A stretch of 64,000 bases of DNA. Origin: an uncultured Opitutaceae bacterium (GTDB lineage Bacteria > Verrucomicrobiota > Verrucomicrobiia > Opitutales > Opitutaceae). A model generated the notes under the pieces. That model saw only the letters and a list, made by a program, of their open reading frames with translations, made no database searches and was not told the origin of the DNA. The stretch spans positions 1-64,000 of the forward strand of contig CALAOT010000115.1 in the NCBI GenBank assembly GCA_937889545.1, given 5' to 3'. A program made the position numbers and the translations under genes. Positions within the stretch are counted from its first letter, which is position 1; every line of letters starts with the position of its first letter. This document shows, piece after piece, positions 24,884-33,945 of the stretch.

Positions 24884-27469
24884 ATGGTTACGGAGTGCAA
24901 AGACTACAACTTTCAGGAGATTGAGCGCCGCTGGCAATCTTTCTGGGAGAGCAATCGCCCCTTCCGGGCGGCGGGGGACCCGGCCAAGCCGAAGTTCTAC
25001 GTGCTCGACATGTTCCCCTACCCCTCCGGGACGGGCCTGCACATAGGCCATCCCGAGGGCTACACCGCGACGGACATCATCGCGCGCTACAGGCGGGCCC
25101 GCGGGTTCGACGTGCTCCACCCGATGGGGTGGGACGCGTTCGGCCTGCCCGCCGAGCAGCACGCGGTGAAGACCGGCACCCACCCCGCTGCGAACACCCA
25201 GAACAACATCGCCAACTTCAGGCGGCAGATCAAGGAGCTCGGGTTTTCCTACGACTGGGACCGCGAGATCGACACGACCGACCCCAAGTACTTTCGCTGG
25301 ACGCAGTGGATCTTCCTTCAGCTCTTCCGGAGGGGCCTGGCCTACGTGGACGAGCGCCCCGTCTGGTGGTGCCCGGAGATGCGGACGGTCCTCGCCAATG
25401 AGGAGGTCGTCGACGGAAAGAGCGAGGTGGGCGGCTTCCCAGTCGAGCGGCGCAACCTGCGCCAATGGGTCCTGAGGATCACCGCCTACGCGGACCGGCT
25501 GCTTTCGGGCCTCGACGGCCTTGACTGGCCCGATTCGACAAAGCGGATGCAGGCGGCCTGGATAGGAAGGAGCGAGGGCGCCGAGATCGTCTTTGGCCTC
25601 GAGAATCCCGGGCTCGGCGGGCTGAGGGTCTTCACGACCCGCCCCGACACGCTCTTCGGCTGCACCTACATGGTGCTCGCGCCGGAGCACACCCTGGTCG
25701 AGCCCCTCACGGCCCCCGAGAGGCGGGCCGCCGTCGAGGACTACCGAAGGCGGGCGGCCTCGAAGAGCGATCTCGAGCGCACCGACCTCGCCAAGGAGAA
25801 GACGGGTGTCTTCACGGGCTCATACGCGGTGAACCCCGTGAACGGGGCGCGCATCCCCATCTGGATCGCCGACTACGTGCTAACGGGCTACGGGACGGGC
25901 GCGATCATGGCCGTGCCGGCCCACGACGAGCGCGACTTCGAGTTCGCAACCCTCTACAGCCTTCCCGTCGTCGCGGTGGTCGAGCCAGCCGCCCCCTCCC
26001 CGGCCGGCCAGGCCGCGAAGCTGCCGTACCTGGGCGAAGGCAACCTGGTCCGTTCGGGCGGATACTCCGGCCTTGGCTGGAGCGAGGGCAAGCGGCGGAT
26101 CACCGACGACCTGGCCGCGAAGGGCTCCGCGAGGCCTTCGGTCAACTTCAAGCTGCGCGACTGGCTCTTCTCCAGGCAGCGCTACTGGGGCGAGCCGATT
26201 CCGATCGTATGGGTGGGCGAGGAGGACTACCGCCGGGCCGCGACCCGCCTTGGCGACGCCATTCCGAAGGAGCCCGTCTCGTTCTCGCAGGACGGTGTCG
26301 CCCGGTTCGCGCTTCCGCTGCCCGAATCCGCTCTTCCGCTCGAGCTGCCCGTCGTCCAATCGTACCTGCCGAGCGGCAGCGGCGAGAGCGCGCTCGCGAA
26401 CGTTTCCGGCTGGGTCGACATCTGGTTCGACTGCACGACGGGCAGGGCGGTGGCGGCCACGGAGCCGAGGCCGGGGGGCGACGGATGGGTCCGCGCGCGC
26501 CGCGAGACGAACACGATGCCCCAGTGGGCGGGATCCTGCTGGTACTACCTGCGGTTCACCGATCCCCACAACGACCGCCAGTTCGCATCGGCGGAGGCGT
26601 TGGCCCGCTGGGGCGGCCCCGACCTCTATGTGGGCGGCGCCGAACACGCGGTGCTCCACCTGCTCTATGCGCGCTTCTGGCACAAGGTGCTGTTCGACAT
26701 TGGCGCCGTGCCCGGCGACGAGCCGTTCAGGAAGCTGTTCCACCAGGGCCTCATCCTCGGGGAGGACGGCGAAAAGATGGCGAAGAGCGGCGGCAACGCG
26801 GTGAGCCCCGACGCGATCATCAAGAGCCATGGGACCGACAGCCTGCGCCTCTATCTCATGTTTCTCGGCCCGCTCGAGGCGATGAAGCCCTGGAACCCGA
26901 GGGGCATCGAGGGCGTGCACCGCTTCCTGCAGAAGGTCTGGCGCGACTGCATCGGCGACGATGGCCGCGCGAACCCCAGGATCGCAGTCGATGGCCAGGA
27001 TCCCGCCGAGCTGCAGAAGCTGCTGCATGAGACGATCCGCAAGGTCGGCGAGGACATCGAGGCCCTGCGCTTCAACACAGCCATATCGCAGATGATGATA
27101 TTCGAGAACGCCTTGCACAAGGAGGCGACGGTCGGCCGCGCGACAGTGCTGGCGTTCATCCAGATCCTGGCCCCGTTCGCCCCCCATTTCGCCGAGGAGC
27201 TGTGGTCCCGCCTGGGCGCCCCCGGCCTCGCCTCGGAGGCTACCTGGCCAACCGTCGATCCGGAGAAGATTTCCGCGGCCGAGGTCCGGCTCGTCTTCCA
27301 GGTGAACGGGAAGCACCGGGGCGACAAGCTCGTCCCCGTCGGGCTCTCGCAGGATCAGGCGGTGGCCCTTGCCCGGGCCGACGAGAAGGTGTCGTCGTTC
27401 CTGGCGAACCGGACGATCAAAAAGGTCGTCTACGTTCCGGGTCGGATCCTCAATCTTGTCGTGTCGTAG
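24884..27469 (+). CDS. leuS: Leucyl-tRNA synthetase
   Basis: The 861-residue class I synthetase charges tRNA-Leu. The HIGH motif appears as GTGLHIGHPEGYT near residue 50. The editing domain contains FTTRPDTLFGCTYMVLAPEH and YGTGAIMAVPAHDERD, and the KMSKS motif is EKMAKSGGN near residue 630. The length matches the bacterial enzyme. The ATG at 24884 (MVTECKDYNFQEIERRW) fits the family. One at 24857 would add nine residues and overlap the divergent protease start. Confidence 0.97.
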   Translation: MVTECKDYNFQEIERRWQSFWESNRPFRAAGDPAKPKFYVLDMFPYPSGTGLHIGHPEGYTATDIIARYRRARGFDVLHPMGWDAFGLPAEQHAVKTGTHPAANTQNNIANFRRQIKELGFSYDWDREIDTTDPKYFRWTQWIFLQLFRRGLAYVDERPVWWCPEMRTVLANEEVVDGKSEVGGFPVERRNLRQWVLRITAYADRLLSGLDGLDWPDSTKRMQAAWIGRSEGAEIVFGLENPGLGGLRVFTTRPDTLFGCTYMVLAPEHTLVEPLTAPERRAAVEDYRRRAASKSDLERTDLAKEKTGVFTGSYAVNPVNGARIPIWIADYVLTGYGTGAIMAVPAHDERDFEFATLYSLPVVAVVEPAAPSPAGQAAKLPYLGEGNLVRSGGYSGLGWSEGKRRITDDLAAKGSARPSVNFKLRDWLFSRQRYWGEPIPIVWVGEEDYRRAATRLGDAIPKEPVSFSQDGVARFALPLPESALPLELPVVQSYLPSGSGESALANVSGWVDIWFDCTTGRAVAATEPRPGGDGWVRARRETNTMPQWAGSCWYYLRFTDPHNDRQFASAEALARWGGPDLYVGGAEHAVLHLLYARFWHKVLFDIGAVPGDEPFRKLFHQGLILGEDGEKMAKSGGNAVSPDAIIKSHGTDSLRLYLMFLGPLEAMKPWNPRGIEGVHRFLQKVWRDCIGDDGRANPRIAVDGQDPAELQKLLHETIRKVGEDIEALRFNTAISQMMIFENALHKEATVGRATVLAFIQILAPFAPHFAEELWSRLGAPGLASEATWPTVDPEKISAAEVRLVFQVNGKHRGDKLVPVGLSQDQAVALARADEKVSSFLANRTIKKVVYVPGRILNLVVS

Positions 27470-27575
27470 GCCGCGCCGCAGGTCCTTTCGGGCCAAATGG
27501 TTGAGTACGGCCCGGGCCCAATCCTAAGCAATTATACTCTCTTGCGTGGGGCGGCTGGCGCGGTAGCATGGCAGC

Positions 27576-28451
27576 GTGATTAATCCCCGCACCTTACTGC
27601 GCTTTGCCTCCGCCGTTATCTGCGTTGCCGCGGTTGCGCAAGCACAGGCCCCGACGAGGAATCCGACAAGCAAGATCTATATCGCGGACACCGAGGGGAG
27701 CTCCCAGATCGCGCTGGGAAATTCGGTCAGCGTTCTTTCGAAGAAGTCCGTTTTCAAGGGCTCGGGGGCGGCGATCGAGACCAAGGCCAATTCGAACTCG
27801 TCGATTGTGCTATCGAACGGCATCGGGATCTATTTCGACGTCAGCACCCGCGTCGAGATACGCGGATTCAACCAGGCGCCCTTCCGGCCCAACCGCACGG
27901 ACTTGGACGAGGAGCCCTCGATCTCGCGCACCGACATGTTCATCGATTACGGCGTGGTCGGGGCCTCCACGAGCAAGATGGCCGCCGGAAGCACCCTTTT
28001 GTTCGAGACGCCGCTTGCCACGGCGAACATCCACGGCCGCCAGGCAGTGTTCCAGGTGGGCGACGACATCACGACGATCTCGCTGCTGCTTGGCGACGCC
28101 ACGATACAGGCGGGCCCCATGGACCGCCCGCGCGATGTGGACGGCGGCAAGCAGGTGATCATCCGCCCGGGCAAGCCGGGCCAAGCGAACATCGTGGAGG
28201 TCCAGGACATACCTGAGGGCAGCCTGGAGGGCCAGCGCATCTGGCTGAACGAGCGGGTCATCGCCGCAGACGGCGCAAGGAAGCTCGTCTACTTCGAGAT
28301 GCAGTCGAGCCCCGACTCCGACGGCCGGATCACACTCTTTGACGGGGAGCAGGCGGGCGGGACGGGGCTTGACATCGTCCCGGTGCCCGTCGTGCCGGTC
28401 AACCCTCCGGTCGAGCCGACCGTAAGCGCCGCCAACCTTTCCAGCCGATAA
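27576..28451 (+). CDS. Exported FecR-domain protein at the head of a polysaccharide export operon
   Basis: The 291-residue protein starts with GTG and a signal peptide (LLRFASAVICVAAVAQAQA). Its middle resembles the periplasmic FecR fold: SVFKGSGAAIETKANSNSSI, VEIRGFNQ, ETPLATANIHG, FQVGDDITTISLLLGDATI. The C terminus is Pro/Val-rich. There is no cytoplasmic sigma-binding segment, so it is not a classical FecR anti-sigma factor. It is 29 bp upstream of a beta-barrel gene and then Wza- and Wzc-like genes, so it probably works in the envelope part of that export system. Confidence 0.75.
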   Translation: MINPRTLLRFASAVICVAAVAQAQAPTRNPTSKIYIADTEGSSQIALGNSVSVLSKKSVFKGSGAAIETKANSNSSIVLSNGIGIYFDVSTRVEIRGFNQAPFRPNRTDLDEEPSISRTDMFIDYGVVGASTSKMAAGSTLLFETPLATANIHGRQAVFQVGDDITTISLLLGDATIQAGPMDRPRDVDGGKQVIIRPGKPGQANIVEVQDIPEGSLEGQRIWLNERVIAADGARKLVYFEMQSSPDSDGRITLFDGEQAGGTGLDIVPVPVVPVNPPVEPTVSAANLSSR

Positions 28452-28480
28452 TCCTGTCGCCCTTCGCCTGCACGAGGTCC

Positions 28481-29635
28481 ATGAATCTGCAGCACCGATT
28501 GCTCACGGTCGCAGCCGTGATGGCGACTGCCGTCTTCCCGCCTAGTGCGCGGGCGCTGGTCTCGCTGGAGGACGGAAGGGACCACCTCTACATAGACGGC
28601 TCGGTCGAGATCGGATACGACTCGAATGTGTTCGCGAACGCGCATAGCGGCGGGAGCATGCTGGTCGAGGGCTCCCTGGGAACCGAGTTCGCGCGCAGGG
28701 CGGGCTGGATCGGGGTCGACGCGACGGCTTCGCTGACCTTTGCACGGTACGCCAATTTCAGAGAGCAGGACTACGTGGATCCGAAATTCACGGCGGAGCT
28801 GACAAAGCAGACGGGCAGGACAACCGGCTCGCTTGTCCTCAGCGTGCAGCGCGAGAACCGCGCGGATGTGGACGTCAACACCCGCGACGTTTCATGGGAT
28901 TACGATCTGGACCTGAGCATCCAATACCCCGTCATCGAGCGCTACTCGATCTCAGGATCCTTCGACTACAGCTACGTGGAATACCAGAACCAGCAGCTGT
29001 TCACGAACCTGGCCACGTACACGGGAAGCCTTTACCTTTACTACCTGCTGGACGCCCAGCGGGACTTCTTCATCGACTACCGAGCCCGGTACTCCGCCCT
29101 GTCCAACGCATCCGACGACGTCGACAATTCGCTGTCGGTCGGTGTGAATGGGAGGGTGTACGGTCCGTTCAACGGATCGCTCCAGGCCGGCTACCAGGTC
29201 AGGTCGGACAACGGCGGCTCCAGCGCCGGCGTATACAGCGATTTCACCGCGAGCGGTTCGATGGCCTGGAACATGAATCGCCGGATGAGCCTGACCGCCG
29301 ATCTGTCCCGGGATTTCTCGACAACGGCGCAGGCGCAGTCCATCGATTCGACGAGAGTTGGGCTCACCTTCAAGGATTCCTTCACCTCAAGGGCCAGCGG
29401 CAACTTGCAGGGGGCCGCAGGACAGAACCGGTTCCTCGGCGCCGAGGGGCTGGTGACCCCCGACGGAACGCGACGCATTGACAACTTCATAAGCTTTAGC
29501 GCTGCCTACTTTTACACCCTCAACGAACATTTGAAGATCTCGATCGATTATGTTTACTTCAGGAACTGGTCCACCCTTGCTTATGCGGAGTTCCCACGAT
29601 CCCAGGTGAACCTGTCCCTGACATCGCATTGGTAG
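28481..29635 (+). CDS. Outer-membrane beta-barrel protein of the polysaccharide cluster
   Basis: The 384-residue product has a signal peptide (LLTVAAVMATAVFPPSARA). A long series of alternating amphipathic strands follows (for example YIDGSVEIGYDSNVFAN, YSISGSFDYSYVEYQNQQL, FINGSLQAGYQV-like FNGSLQAGYQV). It ends in an aromatic residue (NLSLTSHW), as outer-membrane barrels do. Similar barrels accompany exopolysaccharide and exosortase loci in other bacteria. Here it lies between the FecR-like gene and the Wza-like gene, 10 bp before the latter. It may be the outer-membrane pore or a surface anchor for the polymer. Confidence 0.8.
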   Translation: MNLQHRLLTVAAVMATAVFPPSARALVSLEDGRDHLYIDGSVEIGYDSNVFANAHSGGSMLVEGSLGTEFARRAGWIGVDATASLTFARYANFREQDYVDPKFTAELTKQTGRTTGSLVLSVQRENRADVDVNTRDVSWDYDLDLSIQYPVIERYSISGSFDYSYVEYQNQQLFTNLATYTGSLYLYYLLDAQRDFFIDYRARYSALSNASDDVDNSLSVGVNGRVYGPFNGSLQAGYQVRSDNGGSSAGVYSDFTASGSMAWNMNRRMSLTADLSRDFSTTAQAQSIDSTRVGLTFKDSFTSRASGNLQGAAGQNRFLGAEGLVTPDGTRRIDNFISFSAAYFYTLNEHLKISIDYVYFRNWSTLAYAEFPRSQVNLSLTSHW

Positions 29636-29645
29636 ACCCCGCGCC

Positions 29646-30281
29646 ATGAACACCCCCTTCAGGCCCCTGATGATCGCCGCCGCGCTGGTTGCGGCGGTGT
29701 CGGTCTCTGCCCAGGCGGACAAGGGGGCCTCGTCCGGCAATTCCAAGAGGACGCAGACCTACAAGATCCGGACCACCGACAAGCTCAGCATCCGCATATT
29801 CCAGGAGGACGATCTCTCCACGATCTGCAGGGTCGACGCCAAGGGAACCGTCAATCTGCCGCTGGTGGGCGAGGTCCGGGTCTACGGGCAGGCGCTCAGC
29901 CAGGCGGAGCGGACGATCGAGGCCGCCTACAAGGATGGCCGGTTCCTCCGCAAGCCCGAGGTCACGATCACGATCGACGAATACGCCTCCCGGGAGGTTT
30001 CGATCCAGGGCCAGGTGAAGAACCCGGGACGCTTTGAGCTTCCCGTGGAGGCGACGATGAGCGTGCTGGACCTCGTCACGAAGGCCGGAGGATTCACGGA
30101 CACCGCCCAGGGCACGGCGGTTCGGGTCACCCGGATCCTTCCGGACGGATCGACGAAGGTCCTCACGATCGACGTCGAGAGCCTCATCAAGGGCAAGGGC
30201 AACGTTAAGACCAACGGGGAGGACAGCTCCCTGCTGCTGGATCCCGACGATATCGTCTACGTTCCCGAGCGGATCATCTGA
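29646..30281 (+). CDS. Wza-like polysaccharide export protein
   Basis: The 211-residue periplasmic protein has a signal peptide (MIAAALVAAVSVSAQA). The poly-export domain follows (TYKIRTTDKLSIRIFQEDDLST...VDAKGTVNLPLVGEVRVYG). One SLBB domain is visible (REVSIQGQVKNPGRFELP ... LVTKAGGFTDTAQG). There is no lipobox cysteine and no C-terminal outer-membrane helix. It is therefore of the shorter type that relies on another outer-membrane pore, perhaps the barrel encoded just upstream. The Wzc-like gene follows after 20 bp. Confidence 0.92.
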   Translation: MNTPFRPLMIAAALVAAVSVSAQADKGASSGNSKRTQTYKIRTTDKLSIRIFQEDDLSTICRVDAKGTVNLPLVGEVRVYGQALSQAERTIEAAYKDGRFLRKPEVTITIDEYASREVSIQGQVKNPGRFELPVEATMSVLDLVTKAGGFTDTAQGTAVRVTRILPDGSTKVLTIDVESLIKGKGNVKTNGEDSSLLLDPDDIVYVPERII

Positions 30282-30301
30282 CGCCGCACCGAGGACATCC
30301 G

Positions 30302-32470
30302 ATGGCTGACGCCGACCAAGCTAGAGGACTCAAGCATTCCGGCCACGGTTTCGACGATGAGGTCGCGATCGAACGCCGGACGCTTCGGGATTACTACATC
30401 ATCCTGCGCGAGCGCGTGTGGGTCGCGCTCCCGCTGGCAATCGTCGCCGCCGTGGGCTTCTTTTACTGGCAGGCGCGAAAGACGCCCGTCTACGAGGCCG
30501 TCGCGTCGCTCCAGTTCGAGAAGCCGGAGACCGTCGTGACAAGCCAGGGTGTCGTGGACCCCTCGGTCCGGTCGGAGGTCGACCTCAACACCTACATCCA
30601 CGACATCAACAGCAACCGGCTCCGGGCGAGCGTGATAGAGTCCTTCACGCCCGATGAGCGCAGAATCCTCCAGAGGGCCGCCCTCAAGCATCTCCCGCCA
30701 GGCGCCACCCCCCCTCCGGCCGCGGTGCTGCTTGGATCCATCGACCCCGAGCCGTTGAGGAACAGCTACCTCATCACGATCTCGGTGCATCACGAGGATC
30801 CGGCGGCGGCGGCCCTGGTGGCCAACCGCTACGTCGAGAAATTCATGGACTACCTGTTTGAGAGCGTCGGCGGGAAGAACGAGGAGGCCGTGAACTACCT
30901 GAAGGGACGGGCCGAGCAGCTCCGGAAGGATGCCGAGGGCGCCGAGAAGCAGCTGCAGGACTACATGCGCCAACACAATCTGGTCTCGCTCGACAAGAGC
31001 ATCGACATCGTCTCCGACAGGCTGAAGTCCGTGAACACGGCGCTCACGAATGCCCGGCTCGAGATGCTGGGCGTGGAGGAGCTCGTCCAGCAGGTCGCGG
31101 AATTCAAGAAGAGCGGCAAGGAGCTCCTCGAGATCTCCTACATCGCCTCCCACGGCGCGGTGCCGGCGCTCAAGACCCAGCTGAGCGACGCCGAGCAGAC
31201 GCAGTCGCTGCTGATGGAGCGCTACCTCGAGAGGCACCCGAAGGTCATCGACAACGCGAACAGGATCGCGGTCACCAAGACCGAGCTGGGCAAGGCCGTC
31301 GAGCTGGCGATAGCGGACCTCAACACCCGGCTTTCAAGCGCCCGGGACAGCGTGCGGTCCCTCGAGAAGGAATACGCCTCGCAGGAGGCCGAGGAGCTCA
31401 GCCTGCGGGCGCTCAGCGTGGACTACAACTCGCTCCAGAGCCGGGCCACGGTGGCGAAGAGCTACTACATGGAGATCCTGGATCGCCTGAACCAGACCAC
31501 CACGTTCAAGAACCTGGACAAGATATCGCTGCATCCGCTGGACCGGGCGCAGGTCCCCTCCTCGCCGATATCCCCCAACGTAGGGGCGATCACCCGCACG
31601 AGCGTCGGGCTCGGGGTCCTCGTTTTCCTGGGCGTAGCGATCGGGCTGGGATTCGTCGACGACCGCGTCAAGAGCGCGTGGGACGTCGAGTCGTTCATAG
31701 GCGCGCACCTGCTGGGAATCATCCCGCAGCTGGGTTCGATAAGCAGGGACGGCCAATTCGGCCTATCCAAATCGGCGTCGGACAGCGAGTCGGGCAACGA
31801 GGCCTTCCTCAGCCTGTACAGCTCGGTCAAGATCCAGTCGAAGCTCGATTTCCCGAAGGCGATCCTTGTCACGAGCACGATTCCCGGGGAGGGCAAGACC
31901 CTCATTTCGGGCAATCTGGCGGCATGCTTCGCCCGCCACGGGAAAAAAACCCTCCTGATGGACTGCGACCTGCGGCGCCCGATGCTGCACAGGCATTACA
32001 GCCAGCAGAACGCCGCCGGGATCATTTCCTGGTTCGAGCAGGGCGCCAACATGGACGGCGACGTCCTCGCGAACCCGCATCTTGGAATCGTGAAGCTGGG
32101 CGCTAACCTCTGGCTGCTCACCTCGGGAGGGAGGTCCAAGAGCCCGACCGAGCTCCTCGAGAACCCCGTCTTCCCGCTGCTGCTCGAGCGCCTGAAGAAG
32201 GAGTTCGACCTCGTTGTGATCGACTCGCCGCCGATGGGCGCAGTCACCGACTCCATGCTGATCGCGGAGCGCGCCGACGAGGTTGTCTACGTCTGCCGCT
32301 TCAATCGCGCCTACCGCAAGCACATCAAGCTCTACATCAAGGGCCTGAGAGACGGGAAGAACGAGATTCTCGGCATTGTCCTGAACGGCCTGTCACCCCG
32401 AAGGATCGAGTATTACTCGAACTACCGGTACTACAGGAGCTACAAGAAGTACTACGGCGCGCAGACCTAG
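30302..32470 (+). CDS. Wzc-like polysaccharide co-polymerase and tyrosine autokinase
   Basis: The 722-residue inner-membrane protein controls chain length and export of a polysaccharide. An N-terminal Wzz domain starts near residue 20 with helix 1 (VALPLAIVAAVGFFYW). A long coiled-coil periplasmic region follows (residues 190-400), then a second helix near 435 (VGLGVLVFLGVAIGLGF). The cytoplasmic BY-kinase domain has Walker A TIPGEGKTLISGN (near 526), Walker A' TLLMDCDLRRP and Walker B LVVIDSPP. The tail is a tyrosine cluster (YYSNYRYYRSYKKYY), the expected autophosphorylation site. Fusion of both parts in one chain is the proteobacterial arrangement. Confidence 0.93.
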   Translation: MADADQARGLKHSGHGFDDEVAIERRTLRDYYIILRERVWVALPLAIVAAVGFFYWQARKTPVYEAVASLQFEKPETVVTSQGVVDPSVRSEVDLNTYIHDINSNRLRASVIESFTPDERRILQRAALKHLPPGATPPPAAVLLGSIDPEPLRNSYLITISVHHEDPAAAALVANRYVEKFMDYLFESVGGKNEEAVNYLKGRAEQLRKDAEGAEKQLQDYMRQHNLVSLDKSIDIVSDRLKSVNTALTNARLEMLGVEELVQQVAEFKKSGKELLEISYIASHGAVPALKTQLSDAEQTQSLLMERYLERHPKVIDNANRIAVTKTELGKAVELAIADLNTRLSSARDSVRSLEKEYASQEAEELSLRALSVDYNSLQSRATVAKSYYMEILDRLNQTTTFKNLDKISLHPLDRAQVPSSPISPNVGAITRTSVGLGVLVFLGVAIGLGFVDDRVKSAWDVESFIGAHLLGIIPQLGSISRDGQFGLSKSASDSESGNEAFLSLYSSVKIQSKLDFPKAILVTSTIPGEGKTLISGNLAACFARHGKKTLLMDCDLRRPMLHRHYSQQNAAGIISWFEQGANMDGDVLANPHLGIVKLGANLWLLTSGGRSKSPTELLENPVFPLLLERLKKEFDLVVIDSPPMGAVTDSMLIAERADEVVYVCRFNRAYRKHIKLYIKGLRDGKNEILGIVLNGLSPRRIEYYSNYRYYRSYKKYYGAQT

Positions 32471-32483
32471 CGAACCACCGTCC

Positions 32484-33335
32484 GTGCAGACGCCGCCTTC
32501 AGCGTATCTCCCGGAAACGTTCGACCCAAAGCTCCCCATCGCCCTGATCGCGGGCAAGGGGATCTATCCGATGCTTGTGGCGAAGGCCGCCCGCGAGGCG
32601 GGGGTCCCTGTGAAGCTCATCGCATTCGAGGACGAGACTTCCGCCGAGCTCGTCGCCTCGTTTCCGGATGCGGACCGCCACACCGTGCGCGTCGGCCAGG
32701 TGGGCAGGACGCTCAGGCTTCTCGCGGAATTCGGTGCGGGATACGCCCTCATGGCGGGCCAGGTGACCCCCAGGCGCCTGTTCCACGGGCTGCAGCCCGA
32801 CCTGAAGGCCGCGCAGATCCTGCTCTCCCTCAAGCGCCGCAACGCGGAGACCATCTTCGGGGCCGTGGCGAAGGAGATCGAGGCGCTGGGCATCCGCCTT
32901 CTGGACGCGCGCGCGTTCCTGGACGACCATCTCGCGGCGCCGGGCTGCATGACGGGGGGCCGGTTCCCGATCGACAGGGAGTATGTCGACCACGGAGTGC
33001 ACATCGCGCGGGAATGCGCCCGCCTCGACATCGGCCAGGGCTGCGTGGTCCGCAAGGGCACCGTGCTCGCCGTCGAGGCCTTTGAAGGCACCGACGAGAT
33101 GCTCAGGCGTGCCGGATCCCTGAAGGCGGACGACGCCCTGTTCGTGAAGACCGTCAAGGCCCGGCAGGATTTCCGGTTCGACGTGCCCTGTTTCGGAATG
33201 CTGACCCTGGAGACGATGCGCGGGTCGGGAATCCGCGCCGCGGCGCTTGAATCGAAGGGGGTCATCCTTCTCGACAGGCCGGCGGTGCTCGAAAAGGCCC
33301 GCTCATGGGGGATCGCCCTTCTCGGCTTTGGCTAG
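32484..33335 (+). CDS. lpxI: UDP-2,3-diacylglucosamine pyrophosphatase LpxI
   Basis: The 283-residue enzyme cleaves UDP-2,3-diacylglucosamine to lipid X and UMP in lipid A synthesis. It is the alternative to LpxH. The family is recognised from the N-terminal domain (PIALIAGKGIYPMLVAKAARE) and the C-terminal domain (QGCVVRKGTVLAVEAFEGTD, VKTVKARQDFRFDVPCFG). Length and order of blocks match LpxI. It starts with GTG 13 bp after the Wzc-like gene. Its presence shows the organism makes lipid A. Confidence 0.93.
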   Translation: MQTPPSAYLPETFDPKLPIALIAGKGIYPMLVAKAAREAGVPVKLIAFEDETSAELVASFPDADRHTVRVGQVGRTLRLLAEFGAGYALMAGQVTPRRLFHGLQPDLKAAQILLSLKRRNAETIFGAVAKEIEALGIRLLDARAFLDDHLAAPGCMTGGRFPIDREYVDHGVHIARECARLDIGQGCVVRKGTVLAVEAFEGTDEMLRRAGSLKADDALFVKTVKARQDFRFDVPCFGMLTLETMRGSGIRAAALESKGVILLDRPAVLEKARSWGIALLGFG

Positions 33336-33474
33336 TTGACATGGGCCAGACAGTGAGGGCGCGAGGCGGCCGGATCCTCGCGGGCCGCGGACGGCGCCCC
33401 CGCCCGCGCTGCTTGCCCTTTTGCCCGGCGCCCGTCACATTGGCCCGGCGCCGGCCCTGCCGGCTGCCCGAACC

Positions 33475-33945
33475 ATGCAGAATGACGTCGTAGCCGTGAC
33501 GGTCAAGGGGGTGATGCCCACCCCCAACGGGTGCGCCATCTTCCTGGGGAACGAGGAGAAGACGTTTGTCATCTACGTCGACCACTCGGTGGGCAACGCG
33601 ATCCAGATGACGCTCGACGGCGTGAAGAAGGACCGGCCCCTGACCCACGACCTGATCGGCAGCATCTTGCTCGGCCTGGGCACCCGCCTCGAGCGCGTCG
33701 TGATCAACGACGCCCGCGAGAAGACTTTCTTCGCTCGCATATTCCTCACCATGGAGAACGAGCTCGGGACGAAGATCGTCGAGATCGACGCGAGGCCGAG
33801 CGATTCGATCGTCCTTTCGCTGCAGCACAAGCGGCCGATTTATGTGGCCCGCGCCGTCTTCGACGCGGTCGAGGACATGACCGAGATCCTCGAGCAGGTG
33901 CGCAAGCAGCAGGCCGAGGACGAGCCCGAGGAGGAATCTCCCTGA
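33475..33945 (+). CDS. Bifunctional nuclease family (DUF151) protein
   Basis: The 156-residue product matches the DUF151 fold: VKGVMPTPNGCAIFLGNEE, RPLTHDLIGSILLGLG, ERVVINDAREKTFFARI, and VEIDARPSDSIVLSLQHKRPIYVA. A plant member is a dual DNase/RNase, while bacterial members are poorly understood. The ATG at 33475 (MQNDVVAVTV) was chosen. The acidic tail (AEDEPEEESP) is probably unstructured. Its TGA overlaps the likely CTG start of the following Dus gene. Confidence 0.88.
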   Translation: MQNDVVAVTVKGVMPTPNGCAIFLGNEEKTFVIYVDHSVGNAIQMTLDGVKKDRPLTHDLIGSILLGLGTRLERVVINDAREKTFFARIFLTMENELGTKIVEIDARPSDSIVLSLQHKRPIYVARAVFDAVEDMTEILEQVRKQQAEDEPEEESP

